DNA from: Pelagicoccus sp.
Lineage (GTDB): Bacteria; Verrucomicrobiota; Verrucomicrobiia; Opitutales; Opitutaceae
Assembly (NCBI GenBank): GCA_028284635.1
Contig: JANQRJ010000039.1
Span: 1 to 62,302 of the forward strand
Length of the DNA stretch: 62,302 nt
Direction: 5' to 3'
The notes beneath the pieces are model-generated. The model did no database searches. It was not told the DNA's origin and saw nothing but the letters and a program-made list of their open reading frames with translations. The position numbers and the translations under genes are program-made. Each line of letters begins with the position of its first letter. Within the stretch, counting starts at the first letter, position 1. This document shows positions 31,131 to 40,973 of the stretch, piece by piece.

Positions 31131-32774
31131 ATGCGACTATCCCATTGCCTCTTCTTCGCGCTTTGCCTTCTCCCTGCGGGTTGGCTTTTCGCTGCGGCTC
31201 CGGCCGACAGCCAGATCAAATCTGCGCTGCAGGATCTGGAGCGGTATGAGCAGCAGTTCCCTGCTTCTGCTACCGTAAATCCTAGCTCGGCCCGGCGCAC
31301 TCTCAAGCTACTTGGGCTGACGCGTCAACGGCTCGACTCGTCCTCGAACCAGCAGCACGCATCCTGGCAGGAAGCGGATGCTCGCCTCAAGGCATTGATC
31401 GCACGGCTTGACGCGGCGGTGAATCCAAGCTCAAGCCCACCGCCCTCGGCTCCCCAACCAACTGCCTCGCAACCCGCGGCGACTCAGACGACGCAAAGCA
31501 TCCCTGCCGCCCCGCAGATGATATCCCAATACCGGGTGCGTATCCAAAAAATCCTGCGGGACATCAAAAGCGCCACCGACACCATGGATCAAAGCGGGGT
31601 CAAGCCCTTCCAGGATCCCGAGTACGTCGCCAAACTCGAGCAGGCCGCAGGCCGTTTCCAAGCCAGCCTGGCTAAGTACCAGAACTTCGCGAACGACCCG
31701 GACGTCGTGGCGGCGAGCTCCGCCTTTTCCCAATTTCAAAACATGATCGCCTTCGGCAAGCAGCACGCCGCCCAGACCTTGCAGGAGCTTGGCGACGTGC
31801 AACAGCGTCTCGCCGTCCTGAACCAGCAAATACGCCAGCTGGAAAAACCCGAAACGCCCCAGCAGCCTTTCCAGGAAGGGCAGCTCGCCACCTGGCTACA
31901 GCAGCTGGCCCGCACCCGCCAAAGCGCGGTGGCTCTCAGCCAGCCTCTCCCCGAAATCAAGCAAAAGGCCTACCTGCCCAACAACCGCTTCACCGTGGAG
32001 CAAGGCAGCCCCTACGACTTCAATGACGTGGATCGCCTCGAACGCTCGCTGGTCGAATTCGTCCGCGACATCGACACGGAGCTCGAACAGTTCGGGATCG
32101 GCCTGCAAAACGCGGTCGGGCACATTGAAGAAGGCCTTCGCTTCTTCGAAAGCTTCGATCCCCTCGACCCGAATCATCAGATAAAGCACTTCCTCGGCGA
32201 AGGCGAAGCAGACGAGCTGCGCCAACGGCTGGCCCAATTTCGCCGCGACGCCCAGGAAATCGCTGAATACGCCAAGCTCATAAACGATCCCGCCTACCCG
32301 CAGCGCCTCGAGCTCGTCGCGCTCGGCCAAGCCACCGAGGAGCGCTTCGAGTCGGACTTCCGCAAAGCGCTCGCCGCCGTGCGCATGCCAAAGCCCGCCA
32401 GCAAGGACTCCAAGCTGATCGACATCGCCCGCCAGACCCTCGCCAACTACGACTATATCGGAACGATCGAACGGCTCATCATCAACGCCGACAAGGTCCG
32501 CAGCAGCAAGGAGACCAGCGAGGCGCAATACGACAAGATCGACGTGAGCCTCAGCGGCGACATCACGCTCACCGGCACGAAGACCACCTACTTCTACGAG
32601 TGGGACCAGTTCCAAGTCGCCACCGCCGAACCGGTCGGCGATCGCTATTTCATCTTCTACAACACGCTCAAGTACTACGTCTCCGGGGCAAGCTCCACCC
32701 CGCTCGACAAGTGGATCCTCAGCGCTCGCATCCAAGGATCCCAGATCCCCAAGGAAAACATTCGCAAGGACTAG
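31131..32774 (+). CDS. Secreted protein of unknown function with coiled-coil segments
   Basis: 547 residues; not recognised. It has a signal peptide (CLFFALCLLPAGWLFAAAPA), a helical N-terminal part, a Pro/Ser/Thr/Gln-rich linker (about residues 98-130, SSSPPPSAPQPTASQPAATQ), long heptad-like helices (about 130-420, many QxxLxxL patterns) and a C-terminal region with beta character (VSLSGDITLTGTKTTYFYEW, RYFIFYNTLKYYVSG). The gene stands alone, with 216 bases upstream to the divergent Fic gene and a convergent aldo/keto reductase downstream. A periplasmic or surface structural role is possible; no catalytic motif seen. Confidence 0.75.
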   Translation: MRLSHCLFFALCLLPAGWLFAAAPADSQIKSALQDLERYEQQFPASATVNPSSARRTLKLLGLTRQRLDSSSNQQHASWQEADARLKALIARLDAAVNPSSSPPPSAPQPTASQPAATQTTQSIPAAPQMISQYRVRIQKILRDIKSATDTMDQSGVKPFQDPEYVAKLEQAAGRFQASLAKYQNFANDPDVVAASSAFSQFQNMIAFGKQHAAQTLQELGDVQQRLAVLNQQIRQLEKPETPQQPFQEGQLATWLQQLARTRQSAVALSQPLPEIKQKAYLPNNRFTVEQGSPYDFNDVDRLERSLVEFVRDIDTELEQFGIGLQNAVGHIEEGLRFFESFDPLDPNHQIKHFLGEGEADELRQRLAQFRRDAQEIAEYAKLINDPAYPQRLELVALGQATEERFESDFRKALAAVRMPKPASKDSKLIDIARQTLANYDYIGTIERLIINADKVRSSKETSEAQYDKIDVSLSGDITLTGTKTTYFYEWDQFQVATAEPVGDRYFIFYNTLKYYVSGASSTPLDKWILSARIQGSQIPKENIRKD

Positions 32775-32815
32775 AGGACGTGTCGAAAAGCCAGATTCTC
32801 AGGCGTAGGGCGCGT

Positions 32816-33772
32816 TCAAAAAGTCCGCAGATCGAGCCAGGCTAACTCTTCCTGGGTCAGTTCGCATTCCACGGCTCGCAGGTTGGCTTCGGCTTCTTCT
32901 TCCGTGTATGCGGAGGCTAGGGCGAAAGCGTTGAAGTCCTGGTTGAGCACATAGGCCAAGGCGATCTGAGCAACGGTGAGGCCCTTGTTCTCGGCCAGCT
33001 CTTTAACGCGAGAGAGACGCTGCCAGTTTTCCTCGCATATGTATGCCTTGACGGCATGGTCTTCGAGCATCTCGGCATAGTTTTCCCTGGTCACTCTGCC
33101 GGAAAAAAAGCCGCGAGCGAGGCTAGACCAAGTGAATACCGGCATCGCTTTCTCTCTATACCACTGGCGAGCAACCGCATTGTCCGGACCGCTAATCGTA
33201 AGACAGTCCGAGCCCCAGGGGGAGGCGATCTGCTCGGCTAGGCTGAAGTTCGGACTGCTGGACTCGATTCCCTTCAGCCCCTGCTTACTCGCATAGGCGT
33301 TGAATTCCTCGATGCGAGGAATCGTCCAATTCGAAGCTCCGATCGAGCGCAAGCGCCCGGCAGCAATGTGCTTGTTAAGCTCCTCCACAAGAGGACCGAC
33401 AGGCGCCTCCGGATCGTCTCGATGAAACATCCATACATCGAGGCAATCGACCTTCATGCGAGCCAGCGAATCCATTATATCGGAAGAGGCATCGTGAGGC
33501 GTCACTCGTTTCCGATCATTGTTATGATGACAGCCTTTGGACAAAATCACGATCTTCTCGCGACATCCCCGATCCGCTAGCCACCTGCCAAACACGCGAT
33601 CGCATTGCCCGCCTCCATACACATGCCCGTTGTCGAAGACGGTAACCCCGCGCTCGAAGGCTCGATCCAATATAGCAAAACCTTCATCGAGCTTCTTTTC
33701 CTGAAGCATCATACAGCCTTGAGCCCAACGGGACATCGGCTTACTGACGGATTCTATGGTAGCGTATTTCAT
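32816..33772 (-). CDS. Aldo/keto reductase
   Basis: 318-residue AKR (TIM barrel, NADPH-dependent). FDNGHVYGGGQ contains the catalytic Asp and Tyr, IVILSKG the Lys, and VWMFHRDDP the His. YREKAMPVFTWSSLARGFFSG is near the cofactor-binding end. It starts 6 bases after the Gfo/Idh gene, so the two are cotranscribed, facing an AraC regulator. Likely a sugar or sugar-alcohol reductase/dehydrogenase. Confidence 0.9.
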   Translation of the reverse strand: MKYATIESVSKPMSRWAQGCMMLQEKKLDEGFAILDRAFERGVTVFDNGHVYGGGQCDRVFGRWLADRGCREKIVILSKGCHHNNDRKRVTPHDASSDIMDSLARMKVDCLDVWMFHRDDPEAPVGPLVEELNKHIAAGRLRSIGASNWTIPRIEEFNAYASKQGLKGIESSSPNFSLAEQIASPWGSDCLTISGPDNAVARQWYREKAMPVFTWSSLARGFFSGRVTRENYAEMLEDHAVKAYICEENWQRLSRVKELAENKGLTVAQIALAYVLNQDFNAFALASAYTEEEAEANLRAVECELTQEELAWLDLRTF

Positions 33773-33778
33773 ATGCGG

Positions 33779-34765
33779 CTATTCAAAGGGGTAACGCAGG
33801 CCGATCTGGCGGCGGATTTCGTCGAGAAGCTCAAGGTTCGCCAGAGTGTGGGCGTGCGACATGACAGAGCTTTCTACCTGGCCAGCTCTCACGCAGCGCA
33901 TGACCTCCTCGACTTCGTATTCGAAGCCGTTTCCTCGAAGAGGACAGTCGGCCTTCTCAACCAAGTCGCCTTTTCCATCGTACAAAGCCGCCTGCGTGCC
34001 AGTCCAGAAACTGGGCTGAATCTCGATGTATCCTTCGGTTCCATACAGCGTAGCTAGATGCGTGGTCTTGGTTCTCACCGCACAATCCAACACCGCAAGC
34101 CGACCTCCGGAATACGACAACACAACAGCCAGTTGCTCGTCCACGCCACTTTCCCCGATCGAAGCCAACGCCTTGGCCTGAGCTGGACTCTCGCCCATTG
34201 CCCACTGGGCCAAGGCTACGGGATATATCCCGACGTCGAGCAAGGCCCCACCCGCCAGGTCCGGATTCAGCAAGCGACCTTCCGGCTTCCATGCAGCGCG
34301 AAAGCCAAAGGACGCCTTCAGCATGCGAAGCTCGCCGATCGCGCCGGATTCCAGCCAGGTCCGAACTTGGCCCATCACCGGCAGGAAACGCGTCCACATG
34401 CCTTCCATGAGAAAGACACCACGGGCCTGGGCGGCTTCGATCAGCTCTCGCCCTTGCGCGGCATTGACTACCAAGGGCTTTTCGCAGAGCACCGGCTTGC
34501 CTCCTTCCAGGCAACGCAGAGCCACTTCCTTGTGGGCGGAGTGCGGCGTGGCTATATAGATAGCATCCACCTCGGAATCCGCTATCAAGTCGTCGATCGA
34601 AGCGTGAACCCGAGCCACTCCAAACTCCCGGGCAAAGACTCCGGCCCGCTCCTCGCTACGACCGTAGACGGCCTGCAGCCGCGCATCGGAAACCACTTTC
34701 AAACAGTTCGCGAATTTCCTGGCGATATTGCCCGGCCCGACTACCCCCCAACAAAACGTATCCAT
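33779..34765 (-). CDS. Gfo/Idh/MocA-family oxidoreductase
   Basis: 328 residues. WGVVGPGNIARKFA is the N-terminal Rossmann motif; YIATPHSAHKEVA and GKPVLCEKPLVVNAAQ (with the EKP Lys) are diagnostic. The C-terminal alpha/beta domain includes GALLDVGIYPVALAQW with the active-site Asp and Tyr-adjacent positions. Typical substrates are cyclitols, deoxy sugars or dihydrodiols. First gene of a two-gene operon with the aldo/keto reductase, divergent from the AraC gene (70-base spacer). Confidence 0.9.
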   Translation of the reverse strand: MDTFCWGVVGPGNIARKFANCLKVVSDARLQAVYGRSEERAGVFAREFGVARVHASIDDLIADSEVDAIYIATPHSAHKEVALRCLEGGKPVLCEKPLVVNAAQGRELIEAAQARGVFLMEGMWTRFLPVMGQVRTWLESGAIGELRMLKASFGFRAAWKPEGRLLNPDLAGGALLDVGIYPVALAQWAMGESPAQAKALASIGESGVDEQLAVVLSYSGGRLAVLDCAVRTKTTHLATLYGTEGYIEIQPSFWTGTQAALYDGKGDLVEKADCPLRGNGFEYEVEEVMRCVRAGQVESSVMSHAHTLANLELLDEIRRQIGLRYPFE

Positions 34766-34835
34766 GCCTCCACTATAAGCTCGTCGAAGCGCGAAATCTA
34801 GACAGGATCCAGCTAAAAAACGGTAGTATCTTGCT

Positions 34836-35675
34836 ATGGCGAATTTCGACTACTTCAAAAGCGCCCGAATTCTAGCCGGACGCACCGAGCTCGTAGACAC
34901 GCCCAATCGGGATATCTACAGAGAGCATGGCATTCCCATCTGGACCTTGAACTACACCGAGGAGGGACGAGGGCGGATCCACTGCAGCGAACCGCTATAT
35001 CACTCCGAAGTAGGCGACCTGCTTCTGATCCGTCCCAACGTCAAAAACGACTACGGAATCGAGGAAGAACTAGCGCGATGGACCCACCTCTGGGTCGTCT
35101 TCCACCCCGAGGATTGGTGGTATCCATTTATGTCCTGGCCCGAAGCGCAGATCGGCGTGGGACGGATCCACGTATCGGATCCATTCGTCAGAAAACGGAT
35201 CGTAGAGCTCTTCGGCCAGATCAAGGAATTGTTGCTCAGTCCCTTTCCCCAAAGGGAAGAGCTGGGGCTCAACCTGACTCGGCAGATCCTGATCTGGGCG
35301 GATATGTTCAATACGGAAAAACAGGAAAGCTCCATCGACCCGCGAATCCAGTCGGCTCTGCGCTATCTGGGCAATCATCTCAACGAGGCTCTGTCGCTGG
35401 ACCTGCTAGCCGCCCAGGCAAGCCTCTCCGTCTCGCGATTCGCCCACCTGTTTAAGGAGCAGCTCGGGGTGACGCCTATCCGCTACTTGGAGCAGGAACG
35501 CTTGAGACGAGCGGCAGACCTGTTGGTCGTGACCTCCAAGCCGATTGCCGAAATATCCGAGGAGGTCGGCATCCCTGACCCAGTCTACTTCACGCGACTT
35601 TTCAAAAGGCATTTCAAAAACACGCCTCGGGCCTTCAGAAAGGCGAACCATGCAAAAACAGGACAATCCAGCTAG
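34836..35675 (+). CDS. AraC-family transcriptional regulator
   Basis: 279 residues: N-terminal cupin-type sugar-binding domain (HGIPIWTLNYTEEGRGRIHC, GDLLLIRPN) and C-terminal double HTH (LDLLAAQASLSVSRFAHLFK, IAEISEEVGIPDPVYFTRLF, KNTPRAFRK). It faces the Gfo/Idh-AKR operon and probably activates it in response to a sugar. Its last 26 bases overlap the downstream glycosyltransferase gene, although the two are functionally unrelated. Confidence 0.9.
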   Translation: MANFDYFKSARILAGRTELVDTPNRDIYREHGIPIWTLNYTEEGRGRIHCSEPLYHSEVGDLLLIRPNVKNDYGIEEELARWTHLWVVFHPEDWWYPFMSWPEAQIGVGRIHVSDPFVRKRIVELFGQIKELLLSPFPQREELGLNLTRQILIWADMFNTEKQESSIDPRIQSALRYLGNHLNEALSLDLLAAQASLSVSRFAHLFKEQLGVTPIRYLEQERLRRAADLLVVTSKPIAEISEEVGIPDPVYFTRLFKRHFKNTPRAFRKANHAKTGQSS

Positions 35676-36543
35676 GCAAACGGGAGTCGATCCTCTCTCG
35701 AGCGACACCGGCAGCCTCCCGGACTGCTGTCTCGTCGTCCTCACCGACACCTTCTATCTCCCCGGAACCGTACGGCTGCTCGAGTCCTTTCAGCGCCACA
35801 ATGGTTCGCTGCTGCCTTGCATCGCGCTCAGCGACGATCTCGCAGCGCTTGACGATCCCATCCTTGAGAAGCTCTGCCATCGTCGCGAGCTTATCGACTC
35901 CGATCGCTACGCCTCGCTGCCTATCTACAAGAAAAGCCGCTCCAAGCGACACGCCCGCACCTTTCGGAAGTTCGAGGCCTTCGCCGACTACGGCTTTTCC
36001 CGAAACCTCTTTATCGACAGCGACATCCTCTGCCTGCGCCCTGCCCCACTGCTCTTCGCCCCATGCGAAGCGCCGCTGCAGGCCGCTCGCGACACGGGGT
36101 TTCGTCCGACTCGCGGCTACCGAGGATCGCCCGAAGAGATAAACAGCGGCGTGCTTGTCATTGACCAGCCACTACAAGGCAATGCAACGGTAGACCAGCT
36201 TCTCCGCCTTGCCCACGAGCAACCCGGCCGCAGCGGATACGACTCGGGCGACCAAGGCATACTCAATAAATGGATACGCCAAGAGACCATACCTCTCCGA
36301 CTGCTGCCCAAAAACTACAACCTCATCAAAAAGGACTACTCCGACGCGACCCATTGCGACGACTGCTCCCTCCTCCACTTCGCCGGCCGCAAGCCATGGC
36401 TTCCCCTGACGACGACCAGCGAAAAGCAAGCCCCGCTGATCGAGCTCTGGCACAGTCAAGCTGCACGCTGCCGGACGTCGCGACACTCGGAAACGAAGCC
36501 GGAGGAATGCCAGAGAAACTCAGGGCCCGTCCATCAAGGTTGA
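35650..36543 (+). CDS. Glycosyltransferase family 8-like protein
   Basis: 297 residues with a GT-A fold resembling GT8/glycogenin-type transferases: VVLTDTFYLPGTVRLLESFQ near the N-terminus, NLFIDSDILCL with the metal-binding DxD, INSGVLVIDQP, DQGILNKWI and LLHFAGRKPW (His for metal/UDP contact). Uses a nucleotide sugar; acceptor unknown. The ATG at 35650 was chosen since upstream codons belong to the AraC gene in another frame. It overlaps AraC by 26 bases. The C-terminal 35 residues are Arg/Ser-rich and low quality, possibly a read-through extension. Confidence 0.78.
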   Translation: MQKQDNPARQTGVDPLSSDTGSLPDCCLVVLTDTFYLPGTVRLLESFQRHNGSLLPCIALSDDLAALDDPILEKLCHRRELIDSDRYASLPIYKKSRSKRHARTFRKFEAFADYGFSRNLFIDSDILCLRPAPLLFAPCEAPLQAARDTGFRPTRGYRGSPEEINSGVLVIDQPLQGNATVDQLLRLAHEQPGRSGYDSGDQGILNKWIRQETIPLRLLPKNYNLIKKDYSDATHCDDCSLLHFAGRKPWLPLTTTSEKQAPLIELWHSQAARCRTSRHSETKPEECQRNSGPVHQG

Positions 36544-36662
36544 TGGGTGGATCCGGAGCTTCTGAAGAGCAAGGAATTGGAGACTGGAGGGCAAAACGGG
36601 AAGCGCGGTCGCGATTTATGCTTGGATGGCAGCCTCCGGTTGGCGAGCCTCGCAGCTCGAAC

Positions 36663-37670
36663 ATGGATCCAATCAGCCAGGGAGTGCTCGGAGCGGTGGC
36701 AGCGTGCTGCAGCGCCAGAAAGGAAAACATGCGCCTCGCAGCGCTTGTCGGCTGGGCTGGCGGGATGCTGGCGGATGCGGACATCTTCATTCGCTCGAGC
36801 GAAGACCCGCTGCTCAATATCGAATACCATCGGCATTTTTCCCACTCGCTGGCCTTCATCCCAATCGGTGGGCTGGTCTGCGCCTTGTTCTTCTGGGCGC
36901 TGCCGCGTCCACGAGCGCCGTTTAAAACGCTCTATCTGTTCGCCACCGCCGGCTACGCTACGGCTGGCTTGCTCGACGCATGCACGAGCTATGGGACGCA
37001 GCTCTACTGGCCGTTTTCCTCGGAGCGCGTCTCGTGGAGCATCATCTCCATCGTCGATCCGCTTTTCACGGGCGGACTGCTCGTCCTGACCTTTCTCGCA
37101 TGGAAGAAGCGCGCTCGCCGCTTCGCACTTGGGGCGGCGCTATTCGTCGCCAGCTACCTCAGCCTAGGCGCCTGGCAAAATCATCGCGCCCTCGCCGAAG
37201 TCGAGGAGCTCGCCGCATCCCGAGGACACCAAAACATCCAGCGAGCGAGCGTAAAACCCAGCATCGGCAATCTCGTTTTGTGGCGCGGAATCTACGAGCA
37301 CGAAGGGCGGTTCTTCGTCGACGCAGTGCGAGTCGGCTGGTTTTCGCCGCCTCGCGCCTATCCAGGGCCGAACCTGGAAGTCGTCACTCTAGACCAACTA
37401 TCCAATGATCTCGACCCGGACAGCGCCCTCGCGGATGACCTGCAGCGTTTCGCCCATTTCTCAGAAGACTATCTGGCCTGGTCCCCGAACCAGCCAAATC
37501 TGCTCATCGATCTTCGCTACTCCGCGATCCCCAACTCGAGCGATCCGCTGTGGGGAATCGAAATCGACAGATCCACGCCAGACCGCCACGCGCCATTTCG
37601 AACCTTTCGAGAAGTTGACGACGAGGCACAGGAAACTCTTCTCAACATGCTGATGGGAAAGGACCTGTAA
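36663..37670 (+). CDS. YdjM-like membrane-bound metal-dependent hydrolase family (DUF457)
   Basis: 335-residue membrane protein. MDPISQGVLGAVAA, GGMLADADIFI and EYHRHFSHSLAFI carry the Asp/His metal motifs of the YdjM/LexA-regulated hydrolase family; about four helices follow, then a soluble C-terminal domain (from about residue 180). The open frame extends upstream, but those codons are Arg/Pro-rich and antisense-like; ATG 36663 begins with the family N-terminus. Substrate unknown. Confidence 0.8.
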   Translation: MDPISQGVLGAVAACCSARKENMRLAALVGWAGGMLADADIFIRSSEDPLLNIEYHRHFSHSLAFIPIGGLVCALFFWALPRPRAPFKTLYLFATAGYATAGLLDACTSYGTQLYWPFSSERVSWSIISIVDPLFTGGLLVLTFLAWKKRARRFALGAALFVASYLSLGAWQNHRALAEVEELAASRGHQNIQRASVKPSIGNLVLWRGIYEHEGRFFVDAVRVGWFSPPRAYPGPNLEVVTLDQLSNDLDPDSALADDLQRFAHFSEDYLAWSPNQPNLLIDLRYSAIPNSSDPLWGIEIDRSTPDRHAPFRTFREVDDEAQETLLNMLMGKDL

Positions 37671-37860
37671 ACGCGGCCCTCGAGACGACCTCCAAGGAAA
37701 CAAGCGCGACAAGCTTCATTTTGGAACGCGCTGGCCGAAAAAGGAGTCCATTTGCTGCCAATCATACGGGCCAGCCGCGCCCATTGAACGCCTGCCCGGG
37801 CGATTTGCAGGTTGAACTCCGCCTTCCTGAACTCCATTCAGTAAAAAGTCTAGATCCCTT

Positions 37861-38850
37861 ATGAATCCAACAAAGACCCGCTCCGTTCGCAATCGAACCG
37901 TCAACACGCTAGCGAGCCTACTCGCTCTTGCAGTCTTCTTTGCATTCGCGGAAAGCGGCTTCGCGCAAGGAGCAATAACAAACGGCCAGAATCACGTCGG
38001 CGAGATCTCATCGGCAGGCGAAACCGACGAGTGGACTTTCGTCGCAGAGGCCGGGAAGCGAATCGACGTCACGTTATCCGAAGGAGCGGTAGACACCGCG
38101 TTTAGTCCGAAGATCGAAGTTACTGGACCGGACGACACTGTCCTAATTTCGAATACAGGGGCACTCGTTACAGGAGGAGCTGCAGTGACAGCTCTCGAGG
38201 GAATCCATAAGATAAAAGTGTCCGCGAACGCTGAGAGCGGAGCGGGCAGCACCGGAACCTATACGCTGAGGTTCACTATACTGCCAGACAGCTTCGTGGT
38301 GCCAAGCGGCGATGAAGGTGGGGAAATCATCGCCGGAGACATCAAAGCCGCTTCCATCAATGAACCCGGAGATGTAGACATCTGGCGTTTTTCTGCGACA
38401 GAAGGTGAAAACGTCACTGTCGAAGTGACTAGAACTAGCGGTAGTTTCACTCTTTTCGCAATCCTTTCTACTCCAGAGAACGACCCTCCATTCCTTTTGA
38501 ACCCAGATGCCATATCAATAAACTACCCGTCTGCCGTGGGAGGGGTCTATTACCTTAGAATCGCAGCCGGTGGAGACGGAATTTCCACGGGCAACTACAC
38601 CATATCCTTGAACGGCGCCACCGAACCCCAACCCCTCGACATCTCCTCCATCGCCTTCACTCCCGACCACACCGCGGCGTTCAGCTTCGAGGTCGAAGCT
38701 GGCAAAACTTATCAGCTTCAACGATCGACCGATCTCGACGAATGGAGCGACGTGGGCGATCCCTTCACCGCCGACAAGACGGAAACCATCCAGCTCTCCG
38801 AGCTGGAAACCTCCAGCGTTTTCTACCGAGCGCAGGATGTGACGCCTTAA
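37861..38850 (+). CDS. Secreted protein with two PPC-like beta domains
   Basis: 329 residues. A signal peptide (LASLLALAVFFAFAESGFAQ) is followed by two bacterial pre-peptidase C-terminal-like domains (about 40-140 and 150-255), each with the pattern EISSAGETDEWTFVAEAGK / SINEPGDVDIWRFSATEGE and YTLRF / YTISL ends. The last about 70 residues (FSFEVEAGKTYQLQRSTDLD, then EWSDVGDPF and SVFYRAQ) form the same sort of C-terminal module as in the RCC1 protein at 1705. No protease domain is attached. Probably an extracellular binding or adhesion protein. Confidence 0.8.
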   Translation: MNPTKTRSVRNRTVNTLASLLALAVFFAFAESGFAQGAITNGQNHVGEISSAGETDEWTFVAEAGKRIDVTLSEGAVDTAFSPKIEVTGPDDTVLISNTGALVTGGAAVTALEGIHKIKVSANAESGAGSTGTYTLRFTILPDSFVVPSGDEGGEIIAGDIKAASINEPGDVDIWRFSATEGENVTVEVTRTSGSFTLFAILSTPENDPPFLLNPDAISINYPSAVGGVYYLRIAAGGDGISTGNYTISLNGATEPQPLDISSIAFTPDHTAAFSFEVEAGKTYQLQRSTDLDEWSDVGDPFTADKTETIQLSELETSSVFYRAQDVTP

Positions 38851-38866
38851 ACAATACGTATCCTCC

Positions 38867-39055
38867 GTGAAATCCCTCCTCGCCTTCGCCTTCCTATTCA
38901 TTCTAGCAAACGCCGCACTGGCTCACACGTCTCCGCTGCCCCACAGCCACGAGGGTGGGCAGACGAACTGGTTGCCCGCCATCGCCTCGTTCGCCGCGCT
39001 GACGATGGTCGTAACGGTATTCGTCACTCGTTGGCGAGCGGCCTCGAAACGCTAG
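38867..39055 (+). CDS. Small membrane-anchored protein
   Basis: 62 residues from a GTG start, 16 bases after the PPC gene. A signal-like segment (LLAFAFLFILANAALA), a short His-rich stretch (HTSPLPHSH), then one transmembrane helix (IASFAALTMVVTVFVT) ending WRAASKR. Composition and position look like a genuine small gene, but it is not a recognised family; metal binding by the histidines is speculative. Confidence 0.5.
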   Translation: MKSLLAFAFLFILANAALAHTSPLPHSHEGGQTNWLPAIASFAALTMVVTVFVTRWRAASKR

Positions 39056-39078
39056 CGCTCAAGCGGCTGCAAGTCTCT

Positions 39079-39167
39079 GTAGGGCCGTCGCTTGCGACGT
39101 GCCGCAGCGGTCTGATCAGCAGCAAGCGGCTCCTGCAACGCGGCGTGGCGGCAAGCGCCAGCCCTAC
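39079..39167. repeat. REP doublet between convergent genes
   Basis: Opens GTAGGGCCGTCGCTTGCGAC and closes with the inverted GGCGGCAAGCGCCAGCCCTAC. It fills the space between the small gene ending 39055 and the ClC gene ending 39183, and could serve as a bidirectional terminator-like hairpin. Confidence 0.75.
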
Positions 39168-39182
39168 CCAAGCAACACAACG

Positions 39183-40973
39183 TTAGTCCCCCTTCGTCTC
39201 CTGCAGGAACTGCTGCCGCGTGATGTCGTGCAGCGTCACCACCCCAACGACACGGCCCTCGTCCAACCTGCTCACCACCGGCAGGGCAATCCACTCCGTC
39301 TTCACGAACTGCTTGGCCACGTCCCGTATCCGGGAATCTGGATACACTTTCGGGAAAGTATCGGAGATGAAGATATCCCGCACCGTCTTCTCCGGATCGG
39401 TCTGACTCACGATTCGCACGCCCTTGCGGTGCACGAGGCCGACGTAGCGACGGTCGACGTCGACAACAGGATAGATCTTGAACCTCTCGTCCTTGATTTC
39501 CTGATACACTTCGCCCAACGGCCTGTCTGCCTGGAGCGTATGAACCGTATTCGTCATGATGGAGCTCACCGGCATGTTCTGCCAGCCCTGGCTCGGACGC
39601 AGGATCGGGAACTTGCGCAGATTGATGCCGTCCTGCAACAGCAGCGCCTCGTAGATCGGCACGTTCCTCAGACGAGTGGCGATCGCGTAGGACGTCAGGT
39701 TCGCTAGCATGATAGGCAGTATCAGACTGTAGTCCCGCGTCAGTTCGAAGATAATCAGAATCGAGGTGACCGGAGCCCGAATCACCCCCGCAAACATCGC
39801 TCCCATGCCGACCAGGGCCAGGATGCTGAGCATCTGCCCAGACGATTCGCCCAAAGCTTGAGCCAGCCAGCCAAGCGAGCCCCCCATCATCGCCCCGATA
39901 AAAAGCGTGGGAGCGAAGATCCCCCCCGAGCCACCGCTCGAGTAGGAAAACAACGTCGCCGCAAACTTCCCCACCAGCAAGGCCAGCAACACCCAAACGC
40001 TCAGCTCTCCCGCCAACGCCGCCGACAGATCCGCGTACCCGATGCCAAACACCCCGAGATGTCCCACATTTACGAATACAAGCGCTCCGATGCAGCCCGT
40101 GAGCAAGCCGCCAAAGCCGGGAAGCATCCAGTTGAAGCGCCCCTTCACCAACTTCGCTCGCTCCCGCAAACCGAGCAAGGCCTCCACGAAAGCGTGGGAA
40201 ACGAACCCCGCCAGGGCTCCCAGAACCAGGCTCCACAACAAGCTCAGCCAGGAAACGTACTCCGGATGCGGCGGCACCTGAAACATCGAGTCCGAACCAA
40301 GCAAAGATCGCTCGATCACCGCCGCGATCACCGCCACCATGACGATGCCGGCGAGAGCCTTGTGCTTCATGTCGCCCATGATCTCCTCGATGGCGAAGAC
40401 GATAGCAGCCAAAGGCGTATTAAACGCAGCCGCCACGCCTCCCGCGCAGCCGAGCGGGACCAAGGCCATCACCTGCCTGGGAGCCAGTCCAAACCAGCGC
40501 CCAACCCAGGAAGCGATAGCCGCCGAAAGGTGCACCGTCGGCCCCTCGCGTCCCAAACTCGCCCCGCTGCCGATCGAGATGGTGCCCAGCACGAACTTGC
40601 CCATCGCAGCCCGAAAACGAATCCGTCCGAACTTCAGATAATACGCTGCTTTCACCTGCGGAATCCCGCTGCCCGCCGCCTCAGGCGACCAGTGCTTGAC
40701 CAGGAAGCCAACCACCAGCCCGCCAATCGCCGGTAGCAGAATCATCCCCAAGATCCCCATCCATCCAGGGTTTTCCGCCACCCGCAGTATCCAGTTCTCC
40801 TCCGCCCAATGGATCGACTGGTGAAAGGCCACCGCGCTCAATCCGCTCAGGATGCCAATCAAGATCGCCAACACGTAGAAGCGGTGCTGCCTGCTCAAAG
40901 ACGCTCGCTCCATCAAGTTCGCCACCCATCTTCGGCTCACGCGATAGTACGACCGGTCCTTGCTCCTAAACAT
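39183..40973 (-). CDS. ClC-family chloride channel/antiporter with CBS domains
   Basis: 596 residues. The membrane part (about 30-440) has GSGIPQV (Cl-binding Ser), GREGPTVHLSA (gating Glu present), and GGIFAPTLFIGA. Two CBS domains follow (about 470-590, MPVSSIMTNTVHTL and VRDIFISDTFPKVY), which usually sense adenine nucleotides. ATG 40973 is preferred; a GTG at 41048 would add 25 residues of Phe-rich sequence. Flanked by REPs on both sides, transcribed alone. Confidence 0.9.
   Translation of the reverse strand: MFRSKDRSYYRVSRRWVANLMERASLSRQHRFYVLAILIGILSGLSAVAFHQSIHWAEENWILRVAENPGWMGILGMILLPAIGGLVVGFLVKHWSPEAAGSGIPQVKAAYYLKFGRIRFRAAMGKFVLGTISIGSGASLGREGPTVHLSAAIASWVGRWFGLAPRQVMALVPLGCAGGVAAAFNTPLAAIVFAIEEIMGDMKHKALAGIVMVAVIAAVIERSLLGSDSMFQVPPHPEYVSWLSLLWSLVLGALAGFVSHAFVEALLGLRERAKLVKGRFNWMLPGFGGLLTGCIGALVFVNVGHLGVFGIGYADLSAALAGELSVWVLLALLVGKFAATLFSYSSGGSGGIFAPTLFIGAMMGGSLGWLAQALGESSGQMLSILALVGMGAMFAGVIRAPVTSILIIFELTRDYSLILPIMLANLTSYAIATRLRNVPIYEALLLQDGINLRKFPILRPSQGWQNMPVSSIMTNTVHTLQADRPLGEVYQEIKDERFKIYPVVDVDRRYVGLVHRKGVRIVSQTDPEKTVRDIFISDTFPKVYPDSRIRDVAKQFVKTEWIALPVVSRLDEGRVVGVVTLHDITRQQFLQETKGD

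Noticed and set aside
39052..40236. 394-codon minus-strand frame over the ClC gene
   Set aside because: Same region is explained by the ClC frame; Gly/Arg-rich translation has no family features.
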